Of a stretch of DNA of 25,497 nt, positions 9,380-18,812 are shown piece after piece. Source of the DNA: Amoebophrya sp. AT5.2. Taxonomy: Eukaryota; Sar; Dinophyceae; Syndiniales; Amoebophryaceae. How positions within the stretch are numbered: position 1 is the stretch's first letter; every line of letters begins with the position of its first letter. The stretch is from positions 1-25,497 of the forward strand of contig RXOD01004238.1 in assembly GCA_005223375.1 (NCBI GenBank), in the 5' to 3' direction. The notes below the pieces were generated by a model that saw only the letters and a program-made list of their open reading frames with translations, searched no databases and was not told where the DNA came from. A program made the translations under genes and the position numbers.

Positions 9380-10156
9380 TCAGAAGATCCAGCGTGCCAG
9401 TGCCTTGCTCGAGTGCCGCATCTCGTAAGCCACGGGTCCCTTTATTTTGGTCCCCAGGCATTTGTTTTTCCGGATCACCACGACCGCATTGTCGTCAAAC
9501 TTTATCTGGGAACCGTCTCGCCGGTTCGTGGGCCCGCGCCGCCGCACGATCAGGCACTTCAGCTTCCGCGGACCCCAGTACGCCTCGTTCTTGTCGCGTG
9601 CGTACGCCCGGGCGCGTTGTCCGATCGCTCCATGTATTGAGACGGGGGGTGGTACCACAGTTACCGTTTGTCTTAGCGCGATCAAACTCTGCTCGAGGGG
9701 AAACGCAAGAACTCTTTGATTTTTGTTTTCCCTCCCAAGCGCGCCCGTCTCCGTCTGGGGAGCTTCCTTCCGGTGAGCGCCTGGCCAGTGGCAATGGCAT
9801 GCTTCTAAATGGCCGCACCCCCACGCCTGCCCGGCGCATGCCTCTACCTAGCCCTAAGTAGGCCTGGCTCTACGCACTACGAGGGACACATAAGTCTGTT
9901 TGTACCTTCCTGGTTTAGTAAACAAGACGCCGCCGAGGCCGAGGCTGGTCGACGTACAAGTTCCAAAAAATGAAATTGGCTGTAACAGGACACCACTGTA
10001 GCTGCAGTTTTCCGTTTCGCCCACCATACCGTCGCACTTCTTTTGTTTACCGATCGCGGTGATGCAAACCTTGACGATACCGCAGTTGTCCGTGCACTTC
10101 GCCATCGAAAGGTGGCCCAGCCCGCCGAGCAAGGGGCGGGAGACCGAAAGCAACAT
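9380..10156 (-). CDS. MRPL14: Mitochondrial large-subunit ribosomal protein uL14
   Basis: Two exons: 10156-10030 and 9627-9380. The intron is GACG|GTATGG to TGGAG|CGATCG, phase 1, 402 bases. The joined product is 124 aa, close to bacterial uL14 (about 122). The N-terminus MLLSVSRPLLGGLGHLS is short, basic and hydrophobic like a mitochondrial presequence. It is followed by TDNCGIVKVCITAIG, which corresponds to the family's DNSGA..v.CI segment. Exon 2 carries KLKCLIVRRRG, RRDGSQIKFDDNAVVVI and GTKIKGPVAYEMR, matching the family's aViVRtkk, rRpDGs.IrFDdNa and GTRIfGPV..ElR blocks. The protein binds large-subunit rRNA at the subunit interface of the mitochondrial ribosome, so this organism keeps mitochondrial translation. 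The usual Ser of DNSG is Cys here. The ATG at 10156 is the first in frame. Identity is firm; the exact intron ends are inferred from frame and homology. Confidence 0.93.
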
Positions 10157-10919
10157 CGTAGTTGTCGGATGAGTTATCTATTTGGTACGAGTAGTTTTTT
10201 TTTATGAACTGTACTTATTATATCTCAATCTCATGAACGCAAGGCTCGAGTGCGGCGAAATAGACTAACAACCACCTGCAGAAGATACGACGAGTCACAT
10301 GGAAGAAAATGCACAAGAAACAGATTTACCAGAAGCGTGGTGGGCAGGACAAGAACACTGCGGGCAGCATTGGGAACCGCGAACTTGCACAACTGCAGCT
10401 GTTGTAGAAATAGAATTGCAATATCTGTCTGGTCCTACGTCTCCACATCTATCCTCATCGTCATCCTTTCGCTTTCATATAGATACATATTGGCTATCGA
10501 CGCTATTGAATGATGCGCTACTGATGGGCTATTGATGGGTTGCTTGATGAAAAAGCAAATGCAAAATTAAAGAAAGACCTCTTGTCTCGGTGCTGCAGCA
10601 AAATCTGAACTAGCACATGTAAAGGAAAAAAGAAAAACGCGATGAAAAAGAGAAGCGCCAATCTGGCCGGACACACTTTCGCCTTGGACTCTTTTTCCAA
10701 AAAGTTCAGTACTTAACTTACAGTAACAGTTGAACATCAATCGTAAGTAGACCCGCTGATATCAAATACTGTAAACCTATCATAAAGCTCGTGGTGGTAC
10801 TGGTACGGTTTCCCTGATATAGGAAACGCCACCCAAAAAATCGGCATACGCTTTTTTGTAATTGTACAACTTACTTTAGATGACTACGAATCCAGAGCAT
10901 AAGGCCTGTGCTTTCTGTC
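10157..10919. other. Intergenic gap without a firm gene
   Basis: This AT-rich spacer lies between the exchanger stop and the uL14m start. It has a run of ten Ts near 10195 and near-repeats of TTGATGGG around 10530. A plus-strand ATG frame of 78 codons (10299-10535, Trp- and Glu-rich at its start) is open but resembles nothing known and opposes all firm genes. On the minus strand, a good donor (AAA|GTAAGTTG near 10875) lies just past the exchanger stop, so a 3'-UTR intron is conceivable. Confidence 0.5.
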
Positions 10920-13900
10920 TTAGGCGGGAGTCATTAGCTCCCTCCTGCTGCTCATCATCGAGGGCTGGGTTCCGGCGTCTTCTTCCTGGTCCGACGTCAT
11001 GGCTTGCACGGCCTGGCTCTTTAGGTTTTCTTTTCCGCGGCTGCCCAGCATGTTCAGGATTTTCTCCATTTTCGCGTCTCTCTGCTTGTCGGCGTGGCGT
11101 CTTTCCCTCTCCTGCGCGGCGCTCCAGAGCGCGGGGTCCACGTGCGGGATCCGCATCTTTTCCTTCGCCGCCTTCGAGGCGCCCTGCACCGAGGCCGCCA
11201 CCTCGTCCTCCGCCCAGAGCTTTGCCACCCGCCCGTACACGACCACGAAAAGCGGCAGCAGCACCTTGTTGGTCACGAAGATCCCCAAAAACGCGTGCAG
11301 CAGAAAAACCAGCAGCGCCCAGCCCTCCTCCCACTTCTCCACCTCGCCCGTGTTGAACCCCTCCGGGCGGTCCATCATGAGCCTGTGCTCCGCCGTCTCG
11401 ACGCGCCAAATGACCGCGGCCAGGAAGAACACGAACATCCAGACCAAAAACACCGCGCTGCTGTACTGGGCGTGCTTGGGCCCGCCCAGCTCGCCGCCGA
11501 ACTCGCTGCGGCGGCCCCACAGGTGCAGCACCACGAAAAAGAGGAGCACGAGGAAGGCGCCGAGCGTGAAGGCAAAGTCCGTAGCGGGGTACTGGAACTG
11601 GTCCAGCGACCCGGTGGTGCCGCCGTGGTTAGCGTGATGGCGGAGCAGCGCCACGTTGGCGTTGCCGCGGATGCTCGAGTCGCTCGCGAAGGTCTGCCAG
11701 TAGAACGCGCCCACCAGAAACTGGATGCCCAAACCCAAAAAGATGTTCACCGCCACGCTGCCGAAGAGCGAATTCACGGAGTCGTCGGCGGTCTCCTGCT
11801 CGCGCGCGGCCTTGGCGGTGCCGTGCAGGTCGGGCACGGAGGTGCCCACTGCGATCACCGCGAACGCGATGATGGCCTCCGAAATGCCCAGGAGGCAGGC
11901 CACCATGGCGGCGGCGTCGATCAGCAGCGCGGTCAGAACGCCGATGATCAGGAGCGACACGATCAGCGTGAGCCAGCCGCCGAACAGCAGGGTGGGGGGC
12001 GCGAAGGCGAGAACCAGCTTCCACGGAAGCATCACGTAGTGAGCGACGCGGTCGGCAGCGTCGGCGTGCTCGCTCGCCTGCGGAGAGCCGCCGCAATGGA
12101 AAGCCTCGAAAAACTGGTTGGCCCACTGGTTCCCGCCGGACAGAACCCCGCCAGGGTTGCAACCACACATCATCAAACACCCAACAAGACCGTGCTGCGG
12201 ACGCCACAAAACCGGGTCGGCATCAGGAAGCACATACACCGTCATCACGTTCGCATCCTCACCACCTGCGATGGAAAGACAATGCAGAATGCAAACAAGA
12301 ATAGGTGCGGTACCAGCGTTGAAGATCAAATGCAGTGGTTGGAGTAGAGTTTTTTAGGGAACCATGGTAAAGTTGTAGTAACCGAAACATGCAGTTAAGT
12401 AGATACCATCATGCTCGTGGCTGAATGTGGGCCATTTCAGGTCGTCGTCGTCGCGGGACAGCAGCTCGATGTTGTCCATGACCAGGTAGAAGTAGTCCGT
12501 CACATGATCGAACGGGTGTCGCGCGATCACGGAAAACGTCAGAGGCGCAACCGTTTGCCCCTCTTCAAACCAGATCTCTCCTTCCATGATGGGTCGATAG
12601 TCAACGTTCGGCAGCGCCGACGCTTTCTCCGTGTGGTAGTGGACCTGAAGATTTTCATTTATTTCATTGTCGAAAATCGGCTCCCTATACCAAAAGAAAC
12701 AACAAGCAGCTGCAGCATCGCTTGAATGTCAATGTAGTTGTGTGTCGTCACAAACGACTGGCACCCGTAGCTGAATGAGAACAATTCAAAGGAAATGTCA
12801 TAAATTGCACTAAATATCTGTACCACGCATTCCCCCGCGTTTCCGTGCACGCGCAGTGCGTAGGTGGTGATTTCTTGTTCGTACTTGCTGCCCGGGACGT
12901 AGGTTTGCTCGTCGCAGAACAGGATTTCGCCGCTGCGCGCCTCGTACTCCTCCTCGGGGACCACGTAGATGCGGCAGACCGGGTGTGAGTTCACGATACT
13001 GATGCAGTGCACGTCGCCCAGTTGCACCTCAGCCGCTGTGACCTGGTTGGTCACACCCACGGCCGCCGACCCGTCCGCCTTCTCCAGGTGCTCCCCCTCA
13101 GGCTCCGCGCAGTGCGCGTTGCTCTCGCGCCAGTCGGGGCCAGTGGTCTGCTCGGCCGTCATCTCGACCCGCTCGGGCGCCTCCAGCGAGCTGGACCCCG
13201 CACGGCGGAAGTCTTTCGAGATGCGGATCGGGTTCACAACCACGCTCATTTCCACCTCTTGATCGTGCTCTTCTTCCCCGCGTCGGGACGAGGAGGTAAA
13301 AGAAGAAGAAACGCTACTCGCCGCGTCCTCGCTACTCGACGTCCGGCTGGACAGGTTCCCCGCGTAGTGCGCGCCCTCGGCCTCTGGTTCCGGGGCCCAG
13401 CTCTGCGGCTCGTCGTCTTCGCCCCAGTCCTCCTCCCCGAACTCCTCGCTGAAGGCGGCTTCCCCCTCGGCCGCCGGCTGCAGCTGCGGGGCCGGCTCTC
13501 TCGCGGTGTCGGGCTGGAACTCCCGCGCGCCCCCCGGGCCGAAGTTTTCGCCGCCGTGGTCGTCCGTCGCGTACACGTAGGAGCGGCCGCCCTGCAGCAG
13601 GTCCCCCACGTCGTCCCAGATTTCGCACTCGTCGAAGGTGAGGTCCACGTAGCTGCCCGCCTTTTGGCTGCCGTCCAGCCTCAGCTTCAAGATCTCCACC
13701 TTGCCGTGGTACCGCCGCTCCGTCTTCTTGAAGCGCACCTCCTTGTCTTGGATGGGCTGCAGCCACGTCTCGTCGTACGTCAACGCGTTCACGCGCACCG
13801 AGGAGCGGATCGTGTCGTCGAAGCCCGCCGGCGGCAGGGCCATCTTCGTGCTGCCCAGGTGCACCTGCCGCACCACGGGGATCTCAATCTCGATCTTCTG

Positions 13901-15857
13901 CCCCTCGGGCACGATCGCGAAGTCGGTCGCGGCGCCCATCTCGAACACGACCTTGTTCTGCAGCTCCTTCAGTTGGTGCCGGTGCGGCACGAAGGCCGGC
14001 GGCTTCTTGAACACCTGCTTCCGGTCCGCGAACGTCATCTCCGCCACCTGCTTCTTGTGCGCCGTGGCCTTCGCCGCCACCTTGTCCCCCATGTGCAGAC
14101 CGTGCGCGTGCGCGTGGAAGTCGGACACCAGGGCCTTGTCCTCCACCGCGTGCACATTCTGGTTGCCGACGGAGGCGGCCAGCTCCTGCTGCTCCGCGAC
14201 CAGGCGGGACCGCAGTTTCTCGCGCGGGATCTTCTTCGCGGTCAGGTGCTTGCACGCCTCCATGCGGTACTCCGCGCGGGTCTTCTTCTCGCCCTTCACC
14301 GAGCTGTTCGCGTGCTCCGGGTCCTCGTTGCAGGCGTCGTGGTCGTGCGGCGCGAGGTCCACGTGCCGGTCCGCATCCATTTTTCTCCGCAGGGCCAGCA
14401 CCACGTCGTACACTTCGGAGGGACGCAGCTCGTACAAATCCACGGCCTGCCGCTGCAGGTAGTGCAGCACGTAGTTGGCCGCGTCTTCCGGAGTCTCGTC
14501 GTTCAAAGAGCGGAGAATGCCGGAGTCGTGCACAACCTTCTTCACCCAGTTCAACTCATCCCGCGCCTGCTTCGCAGCAAAAGTGCCGCGCTGCACGTCC
14601 AAATCAGGGGCCGACAGCATGAAGGAAATCGGAATCATGCCTGATCATCAGATTTTCGAGAACCGATAAGTTGAGGAACCCGACCTAGGGAACACATCCG
14701 AATTAGATTCATCACAATGTGCAATCGGTAATAGAAAACGACAACCACGCAAGCTATGAACGTATCTATAACATCTCGTCGTATAATTACCTTTATCCGC
14801 GAAGAAGACCAGCATGACTAGCCAGGGGAAGTAGAGGAAGGTGAGGATGGCCTCGAACACGCGGACGACGTGCGGCGAGGTGGCGCGCAAAATGAGCAGC
14901 AGCCACGCCGGACCGAGGAAAGCGAAGATCGTCAACACCACGTAGCTGTCCCTGTGGACGACCTTGCGGATCTCGCCCGCCGGCACCGCAAGGATGCACG
15001 CAGCAAGCACCACGGTGAGATTGAACGCCGCGCTCCCGATGATCACGTTGGGACCCAGCGAAACCTCGCCCGTTATCGTCGACGTCACCTTCGATGAAAT
15101 ACATTTTTCGTTTGATACCATCTTTCTCAAAAAAGCTGATTACCGTGAGGTATAATTGAAATTCGGTCAGTCGTACCCCCTCATCTTCGCAGACGAATAA
15201 GTACCGGCAGAAACAAATTTAACGGTCACGGCGAACCTCATCTAAGACCGTCCTCGGCAGGAAGAAAAACAGCAGTAGAGCGCATAGCTTAATGAAATAT
15301 AGAACCTGGTAGTCCTTCCCGAGCAGTTCGATGGTGGCCAGCATGATTTCCGGCGCGGCCGCGCCCAGCGACATCAGGGTTAGGTTCGCGATGGTCGGGT
15401 GCCACGACCGCTCCGCGACGAAGCGTTCTTGCTTGTCTCCCCACGCGTCCACGATCTGCAGCTTCACCAGGCGCCGCTTGGAGGTCACCGCCTCGACCGC
15501 CTCCATCAGGAGGTCCGCGGCGCACGAGAGACCGCACAGCAGGTACAGCAGAAACGCGCCGTACAAAAAGCCCCGGGGGTACAGGTCCATGTGGGTCTCC
15601 TCGTGCTGGTTGCCGCCCCAGGGCATGCCGGTCATGCCCTCCTCCCCCCCAATCTCGCAGATCCGCGGCTTGCCGACGCCATTCACCCGCACGTTCCGCA
15701 ACTCCTCGATCACATGGAAGTCGTGTAAGTACGCGTCGTGGTTCAGCGCGCGCGTTGCGGGGTGGAGGTGGTCGCTCGATTGCTCGAGGCCGGCATCCGC
15801 GACCGCCGGCGCGATCACGGCCTGGAATTCCGAAAAAATGGTTTCTAAAAGGAGCAT
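10920..15857 (-). CDS. NCX: Na+/Ca2+ exchanger (NCX/CaCA superfamily), five exons
   Basis: Exons: 15857-15306, 15088-14791, 14640-12824, 12644-12407, 12265-10920. All introns are GT-AG and phases agree (0, 1, 0, 1), giving about 1416 aa if the ATG at 15857 is used. The first alpha repeat spans the first intron: NLTLMSLGAAAPEI (near residue 160), then GPNVIIGSAAFNL. The second lies near residues 1095-1150: VIAVGTSVPDLHG, then GSVAVNIFLGLGI. Between them is a cytosolic loop of roughly 680 residues. It is charged, with a Glu/Asp/Ser-rich spacer, and ends in a Calx-beta-like domain built across exons 3 to 5 (HYHTEKASALPNVDY, GEIWFEEGQTVAPLTFSV, a DDDD cluster, VMTVYVLPDADP). Several membrane segments flank each alpha repeat. 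In this family Na+ entry drives Ca2+ export across the plasma or organelle membrane, and Calx-beta domains sense Ca2+. Alpha-1 has GAAAPE where animal NCX has GSSAPE. The N-terminus is uncertain: a further 5' exon may exist. Homology is firm. Confidence 0.93.
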
Positions 15858-15921
15858 TAGAAAAAGGTCGTCTGCCCGTTTAAGTACTGCGATGTCTTTC
15901 GTGCAGCCCGTACGAACGTAC

Positions 15922-15951
15922 CTTCGCCTTCGACTCGTCGAGGAAGAAATG
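15922..15951 (-). other. Possible 30-base 5' microexon of the exchanger
   Basis: On the minus strand a pyrimidine-rich TTTCCCTAG acceptor is followed by ten codons (HFFLDESKAK) and a GTACGTTC donor. A 100-base intron would then end at GGAATTCCAG (15822), joining in phase 0 to the exchanger's AVIAPAVADAG. No exon upstream of it could be identified, so the start codon of such a longer form is unknown. Confidence 0.3.
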
Positions 15952-16236
15952 CTAGGGAAAATATTTTTACAAAGTATTACTGATAGTAGAGCGCGCTTGA
16001 AGACAGAAATTGGTGCAAAATCAAATTTGTTCACTGGGGGTGCACATGCCGAAGCATCGCTGCATTTGGATTATCTGCCAAAGTTAGACATGTGCCATAA
16101 CGACTGCGGCTAGCGTCTTGCGTTTGATGCACAAGCACGGCCACGAAAGCGCAACGCATCTAGTTCTAGTATAAACGGTGTTAATACGTGCAGTTTCACG
16201 TACGACATCGATATTCAGCCAACACGAGAACGACCG

Positions 16237-16740
16237 ATGGTGCGGAACCTTCTGCTCAACCGACGGATGAATGCTGCGAGCCATTTCTTTGCACGGATAT
16301 CGAGTACGCCACGGCCACGTACAGAGCGTCAGCGATGTCTAACATTGCTACTACGAAACGACACGCTTCCAAGTTGTCAACATCAAAACCGAACGGTCTT
16401 CTTCTTTCAGGACAATGAGATCATGCTCACAACACACAGACAGCTGCACGCGATGATTTTCTTGAGAACTGACCTTGCGGCCATCCACTTTGTTCATGCG
16501 GAGGCACAGCACAGTCTTTCAGAATACCTCTACTTCTGCCTCCGATTGAAATACTTAAGCCTCCATCGAGAAGCTCGACCACTCCTGGTGCATAATTTCC
16601 GTTGCATGTATGCCGTCCACGTGAAGATGAGAGCCGCGTCTCGTCCGTCGGGAAAAAAGAAAATCTCAATTCATCAAATGAATTCCTCTCAGGAGCCATC
16701 TTCGGCGCTTGGGCTTCGCGGCCATGGCATGATCATGTGA
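16237..16740 (+). CDS. Candidate plus-strand ORF, presequence-like N-terminus (167 aa)
   Basis: This is the longest ATG-started frame in any gap, and the only candidate on the plus strand that I would keep. Its N-terminus (MVRNLLLNRRMNAASHFFAR) is Arg-rich, free of acidic residues and amphipathic-looking, like a mitochondrial targeting sequence. The middle is rich in His, Leu and Arg. No family is recognised. Codons are not GC-biased like the firm genes, and a strong plus-strand acceptor (TCTTCTTCTTTCAG, ending 16410) lies inside it. It ends within about 10 bases of the neighbouring convergent stop. Chance open sequence remains a serious alternative. Confidence 0.28.
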   Translation: MVRNLLLNRRMNAASHFFARISSTPRPRTERQRCLTLLLRNDTLPSCQHQNRTVFFFQDNEIMLTTHRQLHAMIFLRTDLAAIHFVHAEAQHSLSEYLYFCLRLKYLSLHREARPLLVHNFRCMYAVHVKMRAASRPSGKKKISIHQMNSSQEPSSALGLRGHGMIM

Positions 16741-16747
16741 TCGATGG

Positions 16748-17731
16748 TCACTCCGCGTACGCCACGCCGCTGGGGAGTTCCCCGATCACTTCTCCTTCGT
16801 CGAAGGCTCCGAACGGGTTTGCCTTTTCGCGCGCCGCGGCCTCCGCGGTGGCCTCCGCGGCCGCGATCGTGCCCACGTTCGCGTTCATTTGCCGCGCCGC
16901 GAAATCGTACTTCAGCGCCTGCACCTTGAGCGCGTCCGCCTGCTTCACCAGCTCTCTGCTCTGCTCCATCTGCTGCTGCGCGTAGGGTAGGTATGCGTGG
17001 CCCTTCGTGCGCAGGTCGAACTGGGCCTGCTTCGCGGTACGGATCGCCTCGTGCTTCAAGGTGGACACGCGCTCCGCGAGCGTTTTCCCCCTCACGAAAA
17101 AGTCCGCCACCGCCCGCGCCTCCTCCTTCTTCGCGGCCGCGATCGGCTTCACCGCGTCCTCCTCCGCGGTTTTCACCAACTCCTCGACCTTCTTCTGCTG
17201 CTCGACCACTCTTTTCCGCGTTTCCGCCGCCTCCTTCCCCAGCGCGTCGCGGTCCGCGCGAATCGCCTGCAGCGTCGCCTTCTTCCGCTCGAGCGCGATC
17301 GCGCTCGCGATTCCCTTCTTGTCCTTGTCTCCCCCCAAGTACGTCTGCTCGATGCGGCTGCCGCTGTAGCTGAAGTTCTCCATGCGCTCCGCGACCTCGT
17401 AAATTTTCTCGAACATCTCGGTGTTCTGGAGGAAGACGCCGTGCGCCTGCTGCGTCACCCGCTCCCACTCGCCGCGGAGCCGGTGGGCCTTCGCGAGCGC
17501 CTTGGAAACCGCGGCGCTAGTTTCCAGCACCACGTTCTGCGCCTTCGCGGCATCCAGGTCGCGCTTCAACTCGGCCACGTGGGCGGCCATCTCCTCGGGG
17601 GAAGGGGGCGCGGGAGAAATTTCGATGTCCTCGATCTGCGTCGGATCGATGTCATTCTTCCGACGCGAAAAAACGGTCAGACCTCTTGGAGTCAGAGCAG
17701 CTACAGAAAAAACGAGTAGCCCCCGCACCAT
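16748..17731 (-). CDS. Secreted or membrane-tethered alpha-helical coiled-coil protein, unknown
   Basis: A single exon of 327 aa plus TGA. The start is the ATG at 17731, because the frame further upstream offers no other ATG. The first 27 residues (MVRGLLVFSVAALTPRG then basic FSRRK) look like a signal peptide or signal anchor. An acidic Pro-rich stretch follows (IEDIEISPAPPSPEEM), then almost continuous helix-forming sequence rich in Ala, Lys, Glu, Arg and Gln to residue 300. A long Lys/Glu segment (QQKKVEELVKTAEEDAVKP) is typical of coiled coil. The C-terminus has an Ala-rich helix, then KANPFGAFDEGE, which contains an NPF tripeptide of the kind bound by EH domains in endocytic proteins; that reading is only a suggestion. 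There are no catalytic motifs and no Cys in the mature part. A structural or filament-like role fits composition but cannot be shown. Confidence 0.82.
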   Translation of the reverse strand: MVRGLLVFSVAALTPRGLTVFSRRKNDIDPTQIEDIEISPAPPSPEEMAAHVAELKRDLDAAKAQNVVLETSAAVSKALAKAHRLRGEWERVTQQAHGVFLQNTEMFEKIYEVAERMENFSYSGSRIEQTYLGGDKDKKGIASAIALERKKATLQAIRADRDALGKEAAETRKRVVEQQKKVEELVKTAEEDAVKPIAAAKKEEARAVADFFVRGKTLAERVSTLKHEAIRTAKQAQFDLRTKGHAYLPYAQQQMEQSRELVKQADALKVQALKYDFAARQMNANVGTIAAAEATAEAAAREKANPFGAFDEGEVIGELPSGVAYAE

Positions 17732-18349
17732 GCCGGCCGGAAACACCGGCAGCACAAAGCTGCGGGTCCGTGCTGCCAGCGGCAAGTGTAGGGGGCCGCT
17801 ACAACGCGAAACGGTGACGATATTTCTACTTCCTATAGTCGTTTTTGAGGTCGGTGAATTTCCGGTTTCCGATCAGAATTTGCTCTACCTCATTCTTAAT
17901 GCGAAACATACTTTCATAATTTCAATTTTCTCCTTGTCCTTCTTTCTAGCAACTACCTGAGTCTCGCTCTCTACCGCGACCAGTCACCGTTTCGTTTCGC
18001 CTCCAACTCTTCAGGGTCACCGAACGCAGCGCGTCAGTGCGCTCTCCACTCGGGTGGCAGGCCGCAGAGCCTCCAGTACGAGCAGTGTGGTCCCCCGAGC
18101 CAAGCGGTACTCGTTTAACCCCTTCCTTTCATCGAAAGAAATTAACGGCTTTATCATGTGACGCTCATTCAAAAAGACAAACAACGATCAAGAACCATTG
18201 AAAAACACAGAGTTCGGCAAGGAGGCGTGCGCTTCAAATCGGTGGAAACAAAATCGAATCGATAATTTCGGGTGCGACGCCAGGTCTGTGGCGGGAAAGG
18301 CCGCGGCATTCCTCGACAGCCAGCGAGCGCAACGAAGTAGGCGCGGACA

Positions 18350-18373
18350 CGTCGTCACCATCAGATGACGACG
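18350..18373. repeat. Perfect 8-bp hairpin (1 of 3)
   Basis: CGTCGTCA (18350-18357), an 8-base loop, then TGACGACG (18366-18373). The stem is fully paired. Confidence 0.6.
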
Positions 18374-18536
18374 AGGTCGCGTACCGTGAATGATCGTGGT
18401 GTAGTATGGAAAGGCTTAGTAAGCAAGGCGCCTGTAAAGGAGAATCGATGAGGACTTTTTCTTTTGCATATCGCTTCTGTAAGGCGGGGCTATTGGTTTC
18501 CGGCGGCAGGTTGACGTAGACGATAATAAATCTTGT

Positions 18537-18552
18537 GGCGCTATTAAGCGCC
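18537..18552. repeat. Perfect 6-bp hairpin, 4-base loop (2 of 3)
   Basis: GGCGCT, loop ATTA, AGCGCC. The 6-bp stem and 4-base loop, with GG/CC at the base and T-A closing the loop, has the geometry of a histone mRNA 3' stem-loop. The loop and flanks do not match that consensus and no histone gene is nearby. Confidence 0.55.
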
Positions 18553-18574
18553 TGGACCTGGTATCGTTGGTGTA

Positions 18575-18590
18575 GCGTGCGAGCACACGC
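18575..18590. repeat. Perfect 5-bp hairpin (3 of 3)
   Basis: GCGTG (18575-18579), loop CGAGCA, CACGC (18586-18590). It begins 22 bases after hairpin 2. Confidence 0.5.
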
Positions 18591-18812
18591 GTCGGATTTC
18601 CCCGTCTCTGGTCGAGGGGCTCTGTAAGTATCGATAGTGGTTCAGGGAACTAGTTTTAACTACGGCATCCAAGAAGAAAGATCGGGATCAGGGGAACTCA
18701 AGGTAATTCGATCCTCCAAGTCCAACAATTGTAAAAACAGTTAGAGTTACAGTGCTAGTCTGGGAACTCGTACTGTTTGACGAAACTTCAATGAGGCCAC
18801 CTTTTGAACGCT

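Larger units (their letters stand above)
15858..16747. other. Gap between exchanger and coiled-coil gene, with weak candidates
   Basis: This 890-base interval should hold the exchanger's 5' leader and the 3' UTR of the coiled-coil gene. It contains a possible microexon (15922-15951), a 167-codon plus-strand ORF, and a 90-codon minus-strand ATG frame (16699-16427, beginning MAPERNSFDELRF) that starts 49 bases past the upstream gene's stop. A perfect small palindrome, AATTCAT-CAA-ATGAATT, lies at 16668-16684, and CATGATCATG near 16728. None is decisive. Confidence 0.45.
17732..18812. other. 1.1 kb gap with three perfect hairpins, no gene seen
   Basis: No frame longer than about 60 codons lies wholly inside this region on the minus strand, and I find no tRNA, rRNA or spliced-leader motif. 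Its right part contains three perfect inverted repeats within 240 bases, listed separately, which is unusual compared with the other gaps in this window. The leader of the coiled-coil gene and the 3' UTR of the Cys-repeat gene lie at its two ends. Confidence 0.55.

Noticed and set aside
9628..10030. A noncanonical intron in uL14m (joining GAAA to CGATC) that would keep GMVGET before IGQ.
   Set aside because: A canonical GTATGG donor one codon earlier in the alignment, with the same acceptor, gives a protein of normal length and aligns IGQ with the family's VGD, so no odd splice site is needed.
13007..14644. A 545-codon plus-strand frame opposite the exchanger.
   Set aside because: It is Leu/Arg/His/Val-rich shadow sequence antisense to the conserved exchanger exon.
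10920..15857. The two halves of the exchanger as separate genes.
   Set aside because: The phases of all four introns agree and the Calx-beta domain is continuous only across the joined exons, which fits one NCX gene.
18537..18552. A histone mRNA 3' stem-loop.
   Set aside because: The stem size fits, but the loop ATTA and flanking bases do not match the consensus and there is no histone gene beside it.
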